Source: Chloroflexota bacterium
GTDB taxonomy: Bacteria > Chloroflexota > Anaerolineae > Anaerolineales > UBA11579
NCBI GenBank assembly: GCA_013112575.1
Contig: JABFGG010000006.1
Location: 124,001-188,000 of the forward strand
Length of the DNA: 64,000 bases
Direction: 5' to 3'
Part shown: positions 18,401 through 25,916 of the stretch, piece after piece
Numbering within the stretch: the first letter of the stretch is position 1
Layout of the letters: each line of letters starts with the position of its first letter
Position numbers and translations under genes: made by a program
Notes under the pieces: generated by a model
Databases searched by the model: none
What the model saw: the letters and a program-made list of their open reading frames with translations, nothing else
Told to the model about the DNA's origin: nothing

Positions 18401-18829
18401 CTCGTCGATCACAAGCGGTGGAAGGGGTTCAAAATCAAGGAATTCGCCGCCATCCAGGAAACGCCCAATGCTCACGGACACAAAAAAGTGCCCGGCGGTA
18501 GTCCCACCTATGTTGGTGACAACGGTTGTAACCTGCCAAGTATCGCCGGCCTGATAACCGGCCTGAGAACTGGTCAATTCCGTGATCACCAGGTCCGGCA
18601 AGAGACTGATCGCTGCGTTTGTTTGCTGCTCTGCGAAGAGGGCCGGGTTAATGACTGAAGGTCCCATAGCGTTGGCAGTTGGTAAAGGTGTTGGGGTCGG
18701 CGTTTCTACCGATTGCCTTGCTGCAGCCGTTGACCTGTGCGGCAGCAGGGAAAGTAGTAGTACCGTCAAAATGGAAAGGCCTCCAAGGATATAAAATCGG
18801 TTGTTCCTCTTGTGTAAGTTTCTCATCAT
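15410..18829 (-). CDS. large secreted protein: CARDB, MopE-type metal-binding repeats, shared YPGRLFC domain, Ig-like domain
   Basis: I start at the ATG at 18829 because AGAGG lies just upstream; the frame is open 16 codons further. A signal anchor (LSILTVLLLSLLP) and a Thr/Pro linker are followed by a CARDB-like domain (PDLVITELTSSQAGYQAGDT), three MopE-type motifs with DxDxDG loops and DNDC ends (DEDGDGF, DQDGDGF, DADGWTVGEGDC), further CARDB-like sandwiches, a Gly-rich hydrophobic segment of about 75 residues, the YPGRLFC domain (nt about 15830-16100), a Pro linker and an Ig-like domain with Cys near the end. MopE motifs usually bind Ca or Cu. It is a cell-surface or exported structural protein, first in a leftward cluster with the ECF fusion. 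Confidence 0.8.
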   Translation of the reverse strand: MMRNLHKRNNRFYILGGLSILTVLLLSLLPHRSTAAARQSVETPTPTPLPTANAMGPSVINPALFAEQQTNAAISLLPDLVITELTSSQAGYQAGDTWQVTTVVTNIGGTTAGHFFVSVSIGRFLDGGEFLDFEPLPPLVIDEVTSLDPGASATLTSPPFDFSYLVPDTLPTSYTSWLEGYPDRGLIYLLATADLAEYIGPAGNAALGGEVEEHNESNNTSLTTFLYPNAPQGAIYDPAQDEDGDGFYPPEDCHDMNPFVHPLAEEIQGDGLDNDCTGGEWGSGPIPGWRPLEGDAGLLTEWGAYDMDQDGDGFSQNQGDCNEYDASIFPGQTEADNGLDDDCDRLVDEGFDFPDPDDEDFDADGWTVGEGDCNDLIGAINPGTAEYLDGVDNDCDGYTDEYLVTPDWVIPEFSLTRWDGPNCEYDSELCGVWFQYQVANVGGDLGTQGLADARNSVRIVDLSGQEFAPDHDNMNGFIPYSEFPTPAYAESMACAPSGMLAVLPGGLLDEENTSNNWAAAYLPSIEANADVDVGTVIADFDRAARRLEITLYDTADIACPPLHMLEYYNQGTLFVDGEQIVQSERLRNAGDSAAISMTSHYIYDFDPRPHNGAAIRLEFLVNSQNDPNEVDRSNNLCVLEFTYDRASLDPLGVFNNDRLIFENSQGCEFMQSGIEGPAQVGQALGGSSGSFGQLLGMGVIITTMALGGAGLSGFLASRVGASGVGFVITTLTGAALGGVLGLGVAAGYVAMVNFSPATQLQVETENVVVAETAPDSLVGWLSASDEYQATYCDAYFKTSASMSTSPSGELSVILIHIQVPSNVTLPPHTRFRITIWDRAGIPHEIVTEQTTLSLVSVGLNPANFGIPILWQVVAEALAGVGGDLYLPLCLPDRVHSQVVPSEELQSIAETGPLFHCDSIRGVSILENGQLLVNIGCPEVVDGEYTATVEAPDAIGYLCKTDAAYPGRLFCTGDLTNPGSQAVIRVLDGDFEIIFEGQFLVPFKPTPEPTFAPPPVVEDPASEDAPPPTPGPETDPPKVSGPAASPNPALTTTPVTITAAVNDLSGVASVTLYYRVGKGAYQSAGTMKLGGGNSYSLNIGALSAGSYTFRIVAVDSLGNATCDTSNLDACPGSGFDVNIP

Positions 18830-19045
18830 GCACCTCTTGCACCTGTTGGTTTCAGCCACATAACGAAGAAAGGGCAAAAAGGTTACACTTTTTCTTTGAT
18901 AGCTCAGAGACTTTAGTACTGCTCAACTTTGGAGGTATGCTTGTTGTGCCTGGCACAATCCTGATAACTTTTTCCTACTTGAGTCGTTATAACTAATAGG
19001 GACGTGTGTGTTCATTCGTTGCCCATGTCCTGTAAGGAGAGAGAG

Positions 19046-21181
19046 ATGAGTAATCCAGTCAGATCATTCACTTTATTCACCGGGTTGCTGGCCGTGCTGT
19101 TGTTGAGCGCCTGCACCCTGCCAACCCCCACTCCTATCATTCCTCTGCCCGTCCCAGATGGGATCGAGCTACCACCTCTCCCGCTCACAGGACCCATTGC
19201 CTGCACAGAAGGAGATCTGATCGCGGCCATCAATGCGGCCAACAGCACTCCAGCCCACGACACCATCATCCTGGCGCCAGGGTGTGTCATCACACTAACG
19301 ACTATCGACAACAACAATGGGGGACGGGGTGACAACGGTACGCCGGTCATCCGCACGCCCATCACCATCCAAGGTGGTGTGAGCAGCGCCATCCAGCGCG
19401 ACGCGACAGCCGGCACGCCCGCCTTTCGCATCTTTTTCGTGGCCGGCGGCGCAGAATTGACCCTCGATCACCTCAACATCCTCAACGGGACGGCTTCGGA
19501 CGGCGCCGGCATCTACAACGATGGCGGCCATGTCATCATTCGAAACGCCCTGATGAGCGACCATGCTGCCACCAACAACGGTGGCGCTGTGATGAATAAT
19601 GGCGGCAATCTGGAAGTTGGCGCGATCAGCTTCATCACAGACAACCAGGCCCTCAATGGTGGCGGCATTTATAACGCAGCCGGCATCTTCACAGGCGACA
19701 ATCTGGTGCTAACCGCCAATGTGGTCACGGGCAACGGTGGCGGTCTGTATAACGACGGGCCTGGCGTCAGTGCCAGCTTGATGGGTGTCAATTTCTTCGA
19801 GAACGAGGCTGACCTGGGTGGTGGGATCTACAATAATCTGGGAACGATCAATGCTAGTAGCAACCAGATCGTTGACAACAGTGCGCGGCTGGGCGGGGGT
19901 GTCTTCAATGATGGAACGTTCACGGGTCAATCGCAATGGTATTGGATGAACCGGGCAGGAGGGCGTGGGGGAGGCCTTTTAAATGAAGGCCAGGCCACTA
20001 TTACTCATAGTTTGTTCGAATGGAACACCGCAGTGGAGACCGGGGCCGGCATTGAGAACAGCGGGGAGCTCAGTCTCAGCAACAGCACGCTCTCGGGCAA
20101 TATCACGGCCATATTGAGCGGAGCCGCCATCTTGAACGGAGGTACGCTCGTGCTTGATTACGTCACTATTGCGGAAAATTCAGGGGTAACGGGCGGGGGT
20201 GGAGCCCTGTTCACAGGCCCGGCGACGGTGACCATCAGCAACTCGATCATCGCTAACAATTCCGGAGGCGATTGCAGCCTGCCTGCCGTGGGCACAACGA
20301 TTCTGAAAACCAACTTGGACAGCGACGGCTCCTGCCCTGGATTTAGCCTCAGTGGCGTATTGCCGATGTTAGGCCCATTGGCAGACAACGGTGGCTACCC
20401 CAAGACACACGCACTGCTGCCGGGCAGTCCTGCATTGGATTCAGCCACTGGCGACTGCCTCCCCGATGACCAGCGCGGCTTGCCGCGTCCAGGCGGCGCG
20501 GCCTGTGATATTGGGGCTTATGAGGCTCAATTGCCTGCACTGGTCCCTGGGTTGCCGGAGCCCGGCTCGCCGCTCATTGCTCTAGTCACAGAAAATGCTC
20601 GCTGCCGCAGTGGCCCCGGTTTTGGATATCCCGACTTTGACTTCTTCAGTGCTGGAGATCAATTGACGGTGGAGGGTCGCAGTGCGGACAGCCAATGGTT
20701 GTATGTCAAGAGCCTCAACCACGAGGGTAATTGCTACGTTGGTGCTGGAGTAGTTGAGTTGGATGCAGAGCCTGAAGTATTGGAGGCTCTCCCTGTACCT
20801 GTGCCACCACCACTGCCCACGCCAGCGCCCACACCGACATCTGCGCTTGAGCAACCTGACAGCGATGGTGGAGACGATGGCGGACAGCCACCGCCCAACG
20901 AATCATCCAATCCACCTGCTGAGCCTGGCAATCTGTATATCCAGCAGCAGGTGTGCACTTCACAGGAATACTCGGTGGCGCTGGTCTGGTCTGATGTAGC
21001 TGACAACGAAGATGGCTATCGCGTCTACCGCAATGGGCAATTGATCGCCACACTGGGAGCAAACACTCAGAGTTATACCGACAATCCACCCTATGGTGGT
21101 CCGTATACATACTCGGTTGAGGCCTTCAACAGCACAGGAGCAAACAATGCCGAGGTGCAGGAGGCTGGCTGCATTACCTAG
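19046..21181 (+). CDS. beta-helix surface lipoprotein with SH3-like and FN3-like C-terminus
   Basis: AAGGAGAGAGAG precedes the ATG at 19046. The lipobox is LLSAC (about residue 21). From residue 55 the CTEGDLIAAINAAN start and repeated GGGIYN / GGAVMNNGG units show a right-handed parallel beta-helix of the CSLREA / choice-of-anchor type, to about residue 500 (DDQRGLPRP, CDIGAYEAQ end cap). Then an SH3-like domain (ENARCRSGPGFGYPDFDFF), a Pro-rich linker, and a fibronectin III-like domain (DNEDGYRVYRNGQLIATLG) with Cys at both ends. The same C-terminal half occurs in the gene at 32558. Such helices often bind or cleave polysaccharide, but no catalytic residues stand out. Confidence 0.85.
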   Translation: MSNPVRSFTLFTGLLAVLLLSACTLPTPTPIIPLPVPDGIELPPLPLTGPIACTEGDLIAAINAANSTPAHDTIILAPGCVITLTTIDNNNGGRGDNGTPVIRTPITIQGGVSSAIQRDATAGTPAFRIFFVAGGAELTLDHLNILNGTASDGAGIYNDGGHVIIRNALMSDHAATNNGGAVMNNGGNLEVGAISFITDNQALNGGGIYNAAGIFTGDNLVLTANVVTGNGGGLYNDGPGVSASLMGVNFFENEADLGGGIYNNLGTINASSNQIVDNSARLGGGVFNDGTFTGQSQWYWMNRAGGRGGGLLNEGQATITHSLFEWNTAVETGAGIENSGELSLSNSTLSGNITAILSGAAILNGGTLVLDYVTIAENSGVTGGGGALFTGPATVTISNSIIANNSGGDCSLPAVGTTILKTNLDSDGSCPGFSLSGVLPMLGPLADNGGYPKTHALLPGSPALDSATGDCLPDDQRGLPRPGGAACDIGAYEAQLPALVPGLPEPGSPLIALVTENARCRSGPGFGYPDFDFFSAGDQLTVEGRSADSQWLYVKSLNHEGNCYVGAGVVELDAEPEVLEALPVPVPPPLPTPAPTPTSALEQPDSDGGDDGGQPPPNESSNPPAEPGNLYIQQQVCTSQEYSVALVWSDVADNEDGYRVYRNGQLIATLGANTQSYTDNPPYGGPYTYSVEAFNSTGANNAEVQEAGCIT

Positions 21182-21709
21182 CTGAGAATAATTGAGGAGC
21201 AGACATCAAAGCAACTATTCGCCGATCTGGATGGCGACTTTTCACCTGCTCTTCTTCTTTTGCTCACCTCCCATTTGTAGAAGTGCACACAATGAGGAAC
21301 AATTGAGTGTTCCATTTGGTGTGCAAGGGAAAAGTGGATGGATCCATCTTGAGTATAATGGTTTTAGACTTTCCGATTTTGCCTGAATAGAGGGACCTAT
21401 GTGATCTGTGTGTGCCAGTACCGGCAAGCTCACTCATAGATATAGTATAGCATTCACATGTTTGAAGCGACGGTACGATTTCATTATAAAGGGCTCCCTC
21501 TGTGCGGCTACATAAAGTATCCGCTGCGTTTATGGCAACTTCAAATTAACCTCAAGGACGGGCTCATTCGAGTGGAGCGAAATCGTTCAATATGTAATGA
21601 AGCAGAGCAGCATTTCAAGAGGAAGACTCTGGCAAAAAATCGCAAAAGCATGGTACTTTTCACACAAAGGCAGATCATTCTAGATCCGTTGCATGCCACC
21701 AGGAGGAGC
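21182..21709. other. intergenic region, probably mobile-element debris
   Basis: I see no supported gene. The stretch lies between the end of a beta-helix lipoprotein and an integrase remnant, so it may contain the outer part of a lost insertion sequence. Short frames here have no ribosome-binding site or recognisable protein pattern. Confidence 0.3.
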
Positions 21710-22262
21710 TCAGTTCACATAGCCAATCCGCGCATAAGTGTGATGCAGTCCGCCCAACACTGGCCTGGTGATGACTTTGCCTGCTGACCGGCCGGAGTGC
21801 GAGAAGCTGTTCTCAAGCCTGGCCGGAATACGCTGTTGAATACCCTGATGTGGTCTTGAGCGATTGTAGTAGCCCATGTACTCCGCCACAACTTTCCGTA
21901 AATGCCCTTGGTGCAGGATGAACATGTGGTCCAAACACTCGCGTTTCAAGCTGCCGATAAAACGTTCGCAAATGGCATTGGCCTTGGGCGCTTGAAAGGG
22001 CGTCACCAGCTGCTTGATGTTCGAGGCAGCGGCCAGGGCTGAGAACAGAGCAGCAAACTTCCTGTCACGGTCATGGATGAGAAACCTGGGAGCCTTTCCC
22101 CAGGGCGTGGCTTCTCTCAGTTGCTGGGATGTCCAGGTATCAGTGGGATGAGCAGTTACACCATAATGAAGAAACGCTGTATGCAACCAACGAGGACCGG
22201 CGGGCAGAATTTCCTTCGGATTAGAGCGGGTTAGCGGAAAACCAATAGTGCTGGCGAAAGCT
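21710..22262 (-). pseudogene. DDE integrase/transposase catalytic-core fragment
   Basis: The reading frame is open from about 22262 leftward but has no start codon of its own beyond a TTG. It contains HYGVTAHPTDTWTSQQLREA, then PRFLIHDRDRKF with a catalytic Asp, ANAICERFIGSLKRECLDH with the catalytic Glu, and YYNRSRPHQGI, all typical of rve-type integrase cores (IS3/IS481-like). The N-terminal DNA-binding part and the first catalytic Asp are missing, so this is a truncated remnant. Confidence 0.8.
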
Positions 22263-22337
22263 TAATTAATCCAAGTTGCCACCTAGTTAGAAGACGTAAA
22301 ATATGCCAGCTATTCATCTTGTCCTATAATATACATT

Positions 22338-22820
22338 GTGAATTCAATGGAAAACCCTGGAGTCAGCAGTCGGAAGATAGTATGGATCGTGGGGGCTATT
22401 GCTTTTTTAACCGTGCTAATCTTTGTTTACTTCAATTTACCTGATGCGAGCCCCCCATCAACTCAGGCAATTCCTACACCACTCAACGCCATATTGTGGT
22501 CTGATGCGATCAGTTATACGGGGAAGATCAAAACAGTGTGTGGGATGATCGTTGGCATCAGAGTGCATGAAAATCCACACGATCTTGATGATGACCCATT
22601 GCCTGTATCCTTAGACATGGGTAATGAATATCCTACGAAGGATAGGTTTTCGATCATTTTTTATCCTAACGTCCAACAAGCATACGGCTTTGAACCTGGG
22701 ATCCGAAGCTATATAGATAATGAAATTTGTATCACCGGTTTTATTTCACGTTTCGGGGAAATACCACAGATCGAAGTGGATTCTTCTACAGAGATCTCGA
22801 TATTTCCTTCCAGCTTCTAG
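22338..22820 (+). CDS. membrane-anchored protein with OB-fold-like domain
   Basis: One N-terminal membrane helix (residues 13-33, IVWIVGAIAFLTVLIFVYF) is followed by a short Pro/Ser linker and a ~110-residue outside domain. Its pattern, SYTGKIKTVCGMIVGIRV, then DRFSIIFYPNVQQAYGFEPG and DNEICITGFISRFGEIPQIEV, is like a small OB-fold of the nucleic-acid or cofactor-binding kind. Two Cys (about residues 68 and 133) could pair. Start is GTG at 22338, or ATG at 22347. It is isolated between remnants; no function is assigned. Confidence 0.6.
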   Translation: MNSMENPGVSSRKIVWIVGAIAFLTVLIFVYFNLPDASPPSTQAIPTPLNAILWSDAISYTGKIKTVCGMIVGIRVHENPHDLDDDPLPVSLDMGNEYPTKDRFSIIFYPNVQQAYGFEPGIRSYIDNEICITGFISRFGEIPQIEVDSSTEISIFPSSF

Positions 22821-23370
22821 GAAGACGCCATCTAAAGCCGAAGGTACATTTCGCATAGAACTAACCCAGTGAACGCTTGTCCAAGAAGCGTGGTGAATGT
22901 ACCGCCACCTGAAAGGATGATTCGTTCTTCATATTGTTGATCCAATTGCGAAGGCGATAGACTTGCTATCGATATCAATTTCCCATTCCAATATTGAATG
23001 TACATTATCATTTCAGTCATCTGAAAGGCTTTGTTGCATTGATCAAAGAAAGAAGAGGGGCACTCGGGGTGCAGCACGTTTTTGACAGTTGGCTGGCAAA
23101 GCCTGAGGAACGGTCCCCAAAAAGCGCTCTCAGCGCGGCCAGGTCAAGGTTTTTGATCTCAAGCCCCATACTGATAGGCAGACCAGAAGTAGTAACACCA
23201 TTCACTTTCTGGTCTACTCTTTTTCTGTACTTACTGCCTAGTATCCGTAACAGGTCAGGCCATCTGTGCCTACAATGTTAATAATTTATTGATTCACTCC
23301 TAACCGTATAGCCAAGCAGAAGTAGAAGTCCGTCTGCAAAGAGGGCTTAATTCCACACCGCACCCTAACG
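22821..23370. other. intergenic region with short unmatched reverse frames
   Basis: Two short overlapping reverse frames (22832-23077 and 23017-23205) read like degraded protein but match no family I recognise. GGCTTTGTTGCATTGATCA at 23027-23045 resembles ends of some insertion sequences and a sequence near 1511-1528. I suspect mobile-DNA debris; nothing firm can be called. Confidence 0.3.
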
Positions 23371-23446
23371 GGAACTATTTAGCAATTATGGCGTTGTATC
23401 AATAACCACTATCAATTGAACGAAATTTTGCTTATTGAGAGAGGAG
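23371..23446 (+). repeat. duplicated lipoprotein leader region (copy 1)
   Basis: The stretch contains GGCGTTGTATCAATAACCA and later TTTTGCTTATTGAGAGAGGAG. It aligns without gaps to 27471-27546, which lies directly before the lipoprotein gene at 27554 and includes that gene's ribosome-binding site. Copy 1 stands before a decayed reading frame. The conservation may reflect a shared promoter or leader. Confidence 0.65.
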
Positions 23447-23453
23447 CTATTCA

Positions 23454-23560
23454 ATGCACACAGTGAACTGAAAACTGGAAATATTGTTTTTGCCATGGCA
23501 TCAATAGCCGTGGCCAGTTCTTCATGGACCGCGGGTCTCCAGATGGTCGGCATACTTTGT
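23454..23560 (+). pseudogene. decayed 5' end of a lipoprotein gene (paralogue of 27554)
   Basis: From ATG 23454, DNA aligns with the first ~100 bases of the lipoprotein gene at 27554 (shared pieces include TTCTTC, CGCGG and CCAG-TGGTCG with about 4 nt gap in total). The frame is broken by a TGA at codon 6 and a frameshift; in another frame AMASIAVASSSW recalls the signal peptide AMALAALACSS. I infer the remains of a duplicated gene. Confidence 0.5.
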
Positions 23561-23620
23561 TAGAACCCATGGCAGATGAACTAGAGCCCATCTCAATTGA
23601 TTGAGTAAGGAGAGATCGAT

Positions 23621-24487
23621 ATGAACCGAATTCTGCCCGTACTCTGGCTGCTTCCCATCATCGGAATAGCCGCGTGCCAATCAGCCCTTATAATGAGTGA
23701 GCCAGATGGGATTCGAGAGACGCCTGTGCCTCTACAGGACCATACCGGTATTTTAGAAGAAATTCATAGTGAATGTTTCATTAGCGTTGATATCGAAATT
23801 TGGGAAGACGCCAATGCGAATGGCATTCGTGAAGGGGGCGAAAGACCAATATCTGGTGTAGAGGTGGGATTTTATCGATCATACAACCCGAGTATACCGG
23901 AAATCACCGATACCTCTCAGGCTGGCCATGCCATGCTTGACTTCATTATCGGCCGGGAGGATGACTGCGATCTCGCAGGGCATGAAGTGAAAATCATAGA
24001 GCTGCCCCCCGGGTATTTGGCCCCTGTCATTGACATAGATCTGGGAGATGTTGATAATGAATCACAAGGAGTTCAGATTTCGTTTGGATTGATCCCTGAT
24101 TCTTCCGAGGGGCCGAATCTAGAAGAGGAACTACAGGCTGGTGAATGTTTCCGAAGCATACTCGTAGAAGTCTGGGAAGATAGCAATGGGAATGGCCTTT
24201 GGGATCAGGAGGAAGTGCCGGTCGAGGATATAAGCATAGGATTGCTCCCCCCTGGCTACAGGCTGAGTGAGCTAACGGGGGAAGACTTAGCATCGACCTC
24301 CGCGCAAGGAAAGGCTAATTTCGGCTTTTTTGTATTGGGCGATGGATGTGATTTGACTGGCTACAGGCTGCTCCTTCTGGCCACACCAGCAGGTTTTTGG
24401 TCTCCTGACAACCAAGTTGTTGATCTGGGTGAGATCGATACCGGCGCTGAGACTCTGAGATTTGCTTTCGCCTTGATACCTGACTAA
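23621..24487 (+). CDS. lipoprotein with two SdrD-B/dockerin-like Ca-binding repeats
   Basis: GTAAGGAGAG precedes the ATG. The signal ends in lipobox IAAC (about residue 19). Two similar ~105-residue domains follow: CFISVDIEIWEDANANGIRE and CFRSILVEVWEDSNGNGLWD each open with Cys and an Asp/Asn-rich loop (DxNxNG) that suggests calcium binding, and end in LGDVD or LGEIDTG. They resemble SdrD_B / CNA-B sandwich repeats. The protein is probably a small surface spacer or adhesion lipoprotein. The right flank is the second IS copy, beginning 21 bp after the stop. Confidence 0.75.
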   Translation: MNRILPVLWLLPIIGIAACQSALIMSEPDGIRETPVPLQDHTGILEEIHSECFISVDIEIWEDANANGIREGGERPISGVEVGFYRSYNPSIPEITDTSQAGHAMLDFIIGREDDCDLAGHEVKIIELPPGYLAPVIDIDLGDVDNESQGVQISFGLIPDSSEGPNLEEELQAGECFRSILVEVWEDSNGNGLWDQEEVPVEDISIGLLPPGYRLSELTGEDLASTSAQGKANFGFFVLGDGCDLTGYRLLLLATPAGFWSPDNQVVDLGEIDTGAETLRFAFALIPD

Positions 24488-24508
24488 GGCCCTTTTTATT
24501 GTAATTAC

Positions 24509-25916
24509 GAGACAACGCTGGGAAAGCCCACGACATTAGTCATGGGCGGTGCGGAGCAACGCTATAAGTTCGCCTATGGTGAACGTCGGGATAAGAGGCG
24601 CTCCACGGTCAAGTAAGAATTGAATGTGCTACAATACCAGAACGCATGTTTCATAACCACTACAAACAGCAAACAGCCGCATGTGTAGCAGGGATAAAAG
24701 GGGTGCAGATCCGCAAAGCCTACAAGTTCCGGCTGTATCCCAATGCTACCCAACAGCAGGCCCTGGCCGTGGAGTTCGGGCATGCCCGCTTTGTCTACAA
24801 CCATTTTCTGGCAGTCCGACGAGAGCACTACACACAAACCAAAGCAGGTCTTTCCTACGCAGACACAACTGGCCGGCTGGCCATCCTCAAACACCATCCC
24901 GCTCATCTCTGGTTGCAGGAGGCCGACAGCCAGGTGCTGCAGCAGAAGCTCAAAGACCTGGATCGGGCTTTCAAGAACTTCTTTGAAGGACGTGCGCGCT
25001 ATCCCCGCTTTCGATCTCGCCGCCATAGACAGTCGATCCGCTATCCGCAGCGGGTCAAGGTGGACCTGGCAACAGGACGCAGCTACCTGCCCAAGGTCGG
25101 CTGGGTCAAGACCGTGTTCCATCGCTCCCTGGAAGGAAGGATCAAGAACGTGACCGTATCGAGAACCAAGAGCGGTCGCTATTATGCATCCTTCCAGGTG
25201 GAGCTGGAGATCCCTGACCCGACATACCGGGGCAAAGCAGTGGGGCTTGACCTGGGGCTGCGGGCCTTCCTGGCTTGCTCGGATGGCCAGAAGATCGCCA
25301 ACCCGCGCTATCTGGTACAGGCCGAGCGCCGGCTGCGGCGTCTGCAAAGAAGCCTGTCTCGCAGGCAGAAAGGTAGCCGTGGATGGGAGGGGCAGCGCCT
25401 GAAGGTTGCCCGCCAGCACGAAAAGGTCGCAGACCAGCGCAGTGACTTCCAGCACAAGCTCAGCCATCGCCTGGTCGAGGAGCACCGCCTGATCGCGGTC
25501 GAAACGCTACACATCAAGGGCATGGTACGCAATCGGCGATTGGCCAGGCGCATCTCGGATGCCGGTTGGGGCCAATTCTTGCAGATGCTGGCCTACAAAG
25601 GGGACTGGTATGGCTGTGAGGTGGTGGCGGCAGATCGCTGGTATCCCTCCAGCAAGACTTGCTCGGTATGTGGGGTTGAGATGGAGACCATGCCGCTGCA
25701 GGTGCGCAATTGGAACTGCCCGAGCTGTGGCAGCCACCATGATCGGGATGTGAATGCCGCCAAAAACATTCTGAAACACACTACCGCAGGGACTGCGGAA
25801 AGGCGCAACCACAGGTTGCGACACGCTGATGGAGTTCATGTAAGACCTGCCAGCTATCAGATGCAGGCTGGAACGCAGAAGTCAGAAGCCAAATACTCTA
25901 GTAGTTGGTAGTTCAC
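24509..25916 (+). mobile_element. IS605-family element with tnpB only (intact copy)
   Basis: The left end follows TTAC (24505-24508) and is 11 nt before the shared GGGAAAGCCCAC; the left hairpin is GCCCACGAC-ATTA-GTCATGGGC (24526-24547, one mismatch). The right end closes at GTTCAC (25911-25916) after an imperfect palindrome that is also the tnpB stop region. No tnpA is present, although the DNA around 24631-24660 aligns with the tnpA start region of the other copy, so tnpA was deleted. Such tnpB-only elements need TnpA from elsewhere to move. Confidence 0.85.
24703..25911 (+). CDS. tnpB: TnpB RNA-guided DNA endonuclease, intact
   Basis: The protein has N-terminal IRKAYKFRLYPNATQQQ, the RuvC motif GLDLGLRAF (Asp), ETLHIKGMVRN (Glu), a zinc ribbon CSVCG...CPSCG and DRDVNAAKN (final Asp). 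All three catalytic residues are present. Enzymes of this family cut DNA next to a transposon-adjacent motif, guided by an RNA from the element's right end; by analogy the motif here would be TTAC. I start at GTG 24703 because native homologues begin MQIRKAYK; the upstream ATG (24646) would add 19 residues that look like the start of deleted tnpA. Confidence 0.9.
   Translation: MQIRKAYKFRLYPNATQQQALAVEFGHARFVYNHFLAVRREHYTQTKAGLSYADTTGRLAILKHHPAHLWLQEADSQVLQQKLKDLDRAFKNFFEGRARYPRFRSRRHRQSIRYPQRVKVDLATGRSYLPKVGWVKTVFHRSLEGRIKNVTVSRTKSGRYYASFQVELEIPDPTYRGKAVGLDLGLRAFLACSDGQKIANPRYLVQAERRLRRLQRSLSRRQKGSRGWEGQRLKVARQHEKVADQRSDFQHKLSHRLVEEHRLIAVETLHIKGMVRNRRLARRISDAGWGQFLQMLAYKGDWYGCEVVAADRWYPSSKTCSVCGVEMETMPLQVRNWNCPSCGSHHDRDVNAAKNILKHTTAGTAERRNHRLRHADGVHVRPASYQMQAGTQKSEAKYSSSW

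Noticed and set aside
21458-21787. 109-codon forward frame
   Set aside because: Overlaps the integrase remnant in antisense and shows no protein pattern.
24574-25485. 303-codon reverse frame inside the second IS
   Set aside because: Antisense of tnpB, which is well supported by conserved RuvC and zinc-ribbon motifs.
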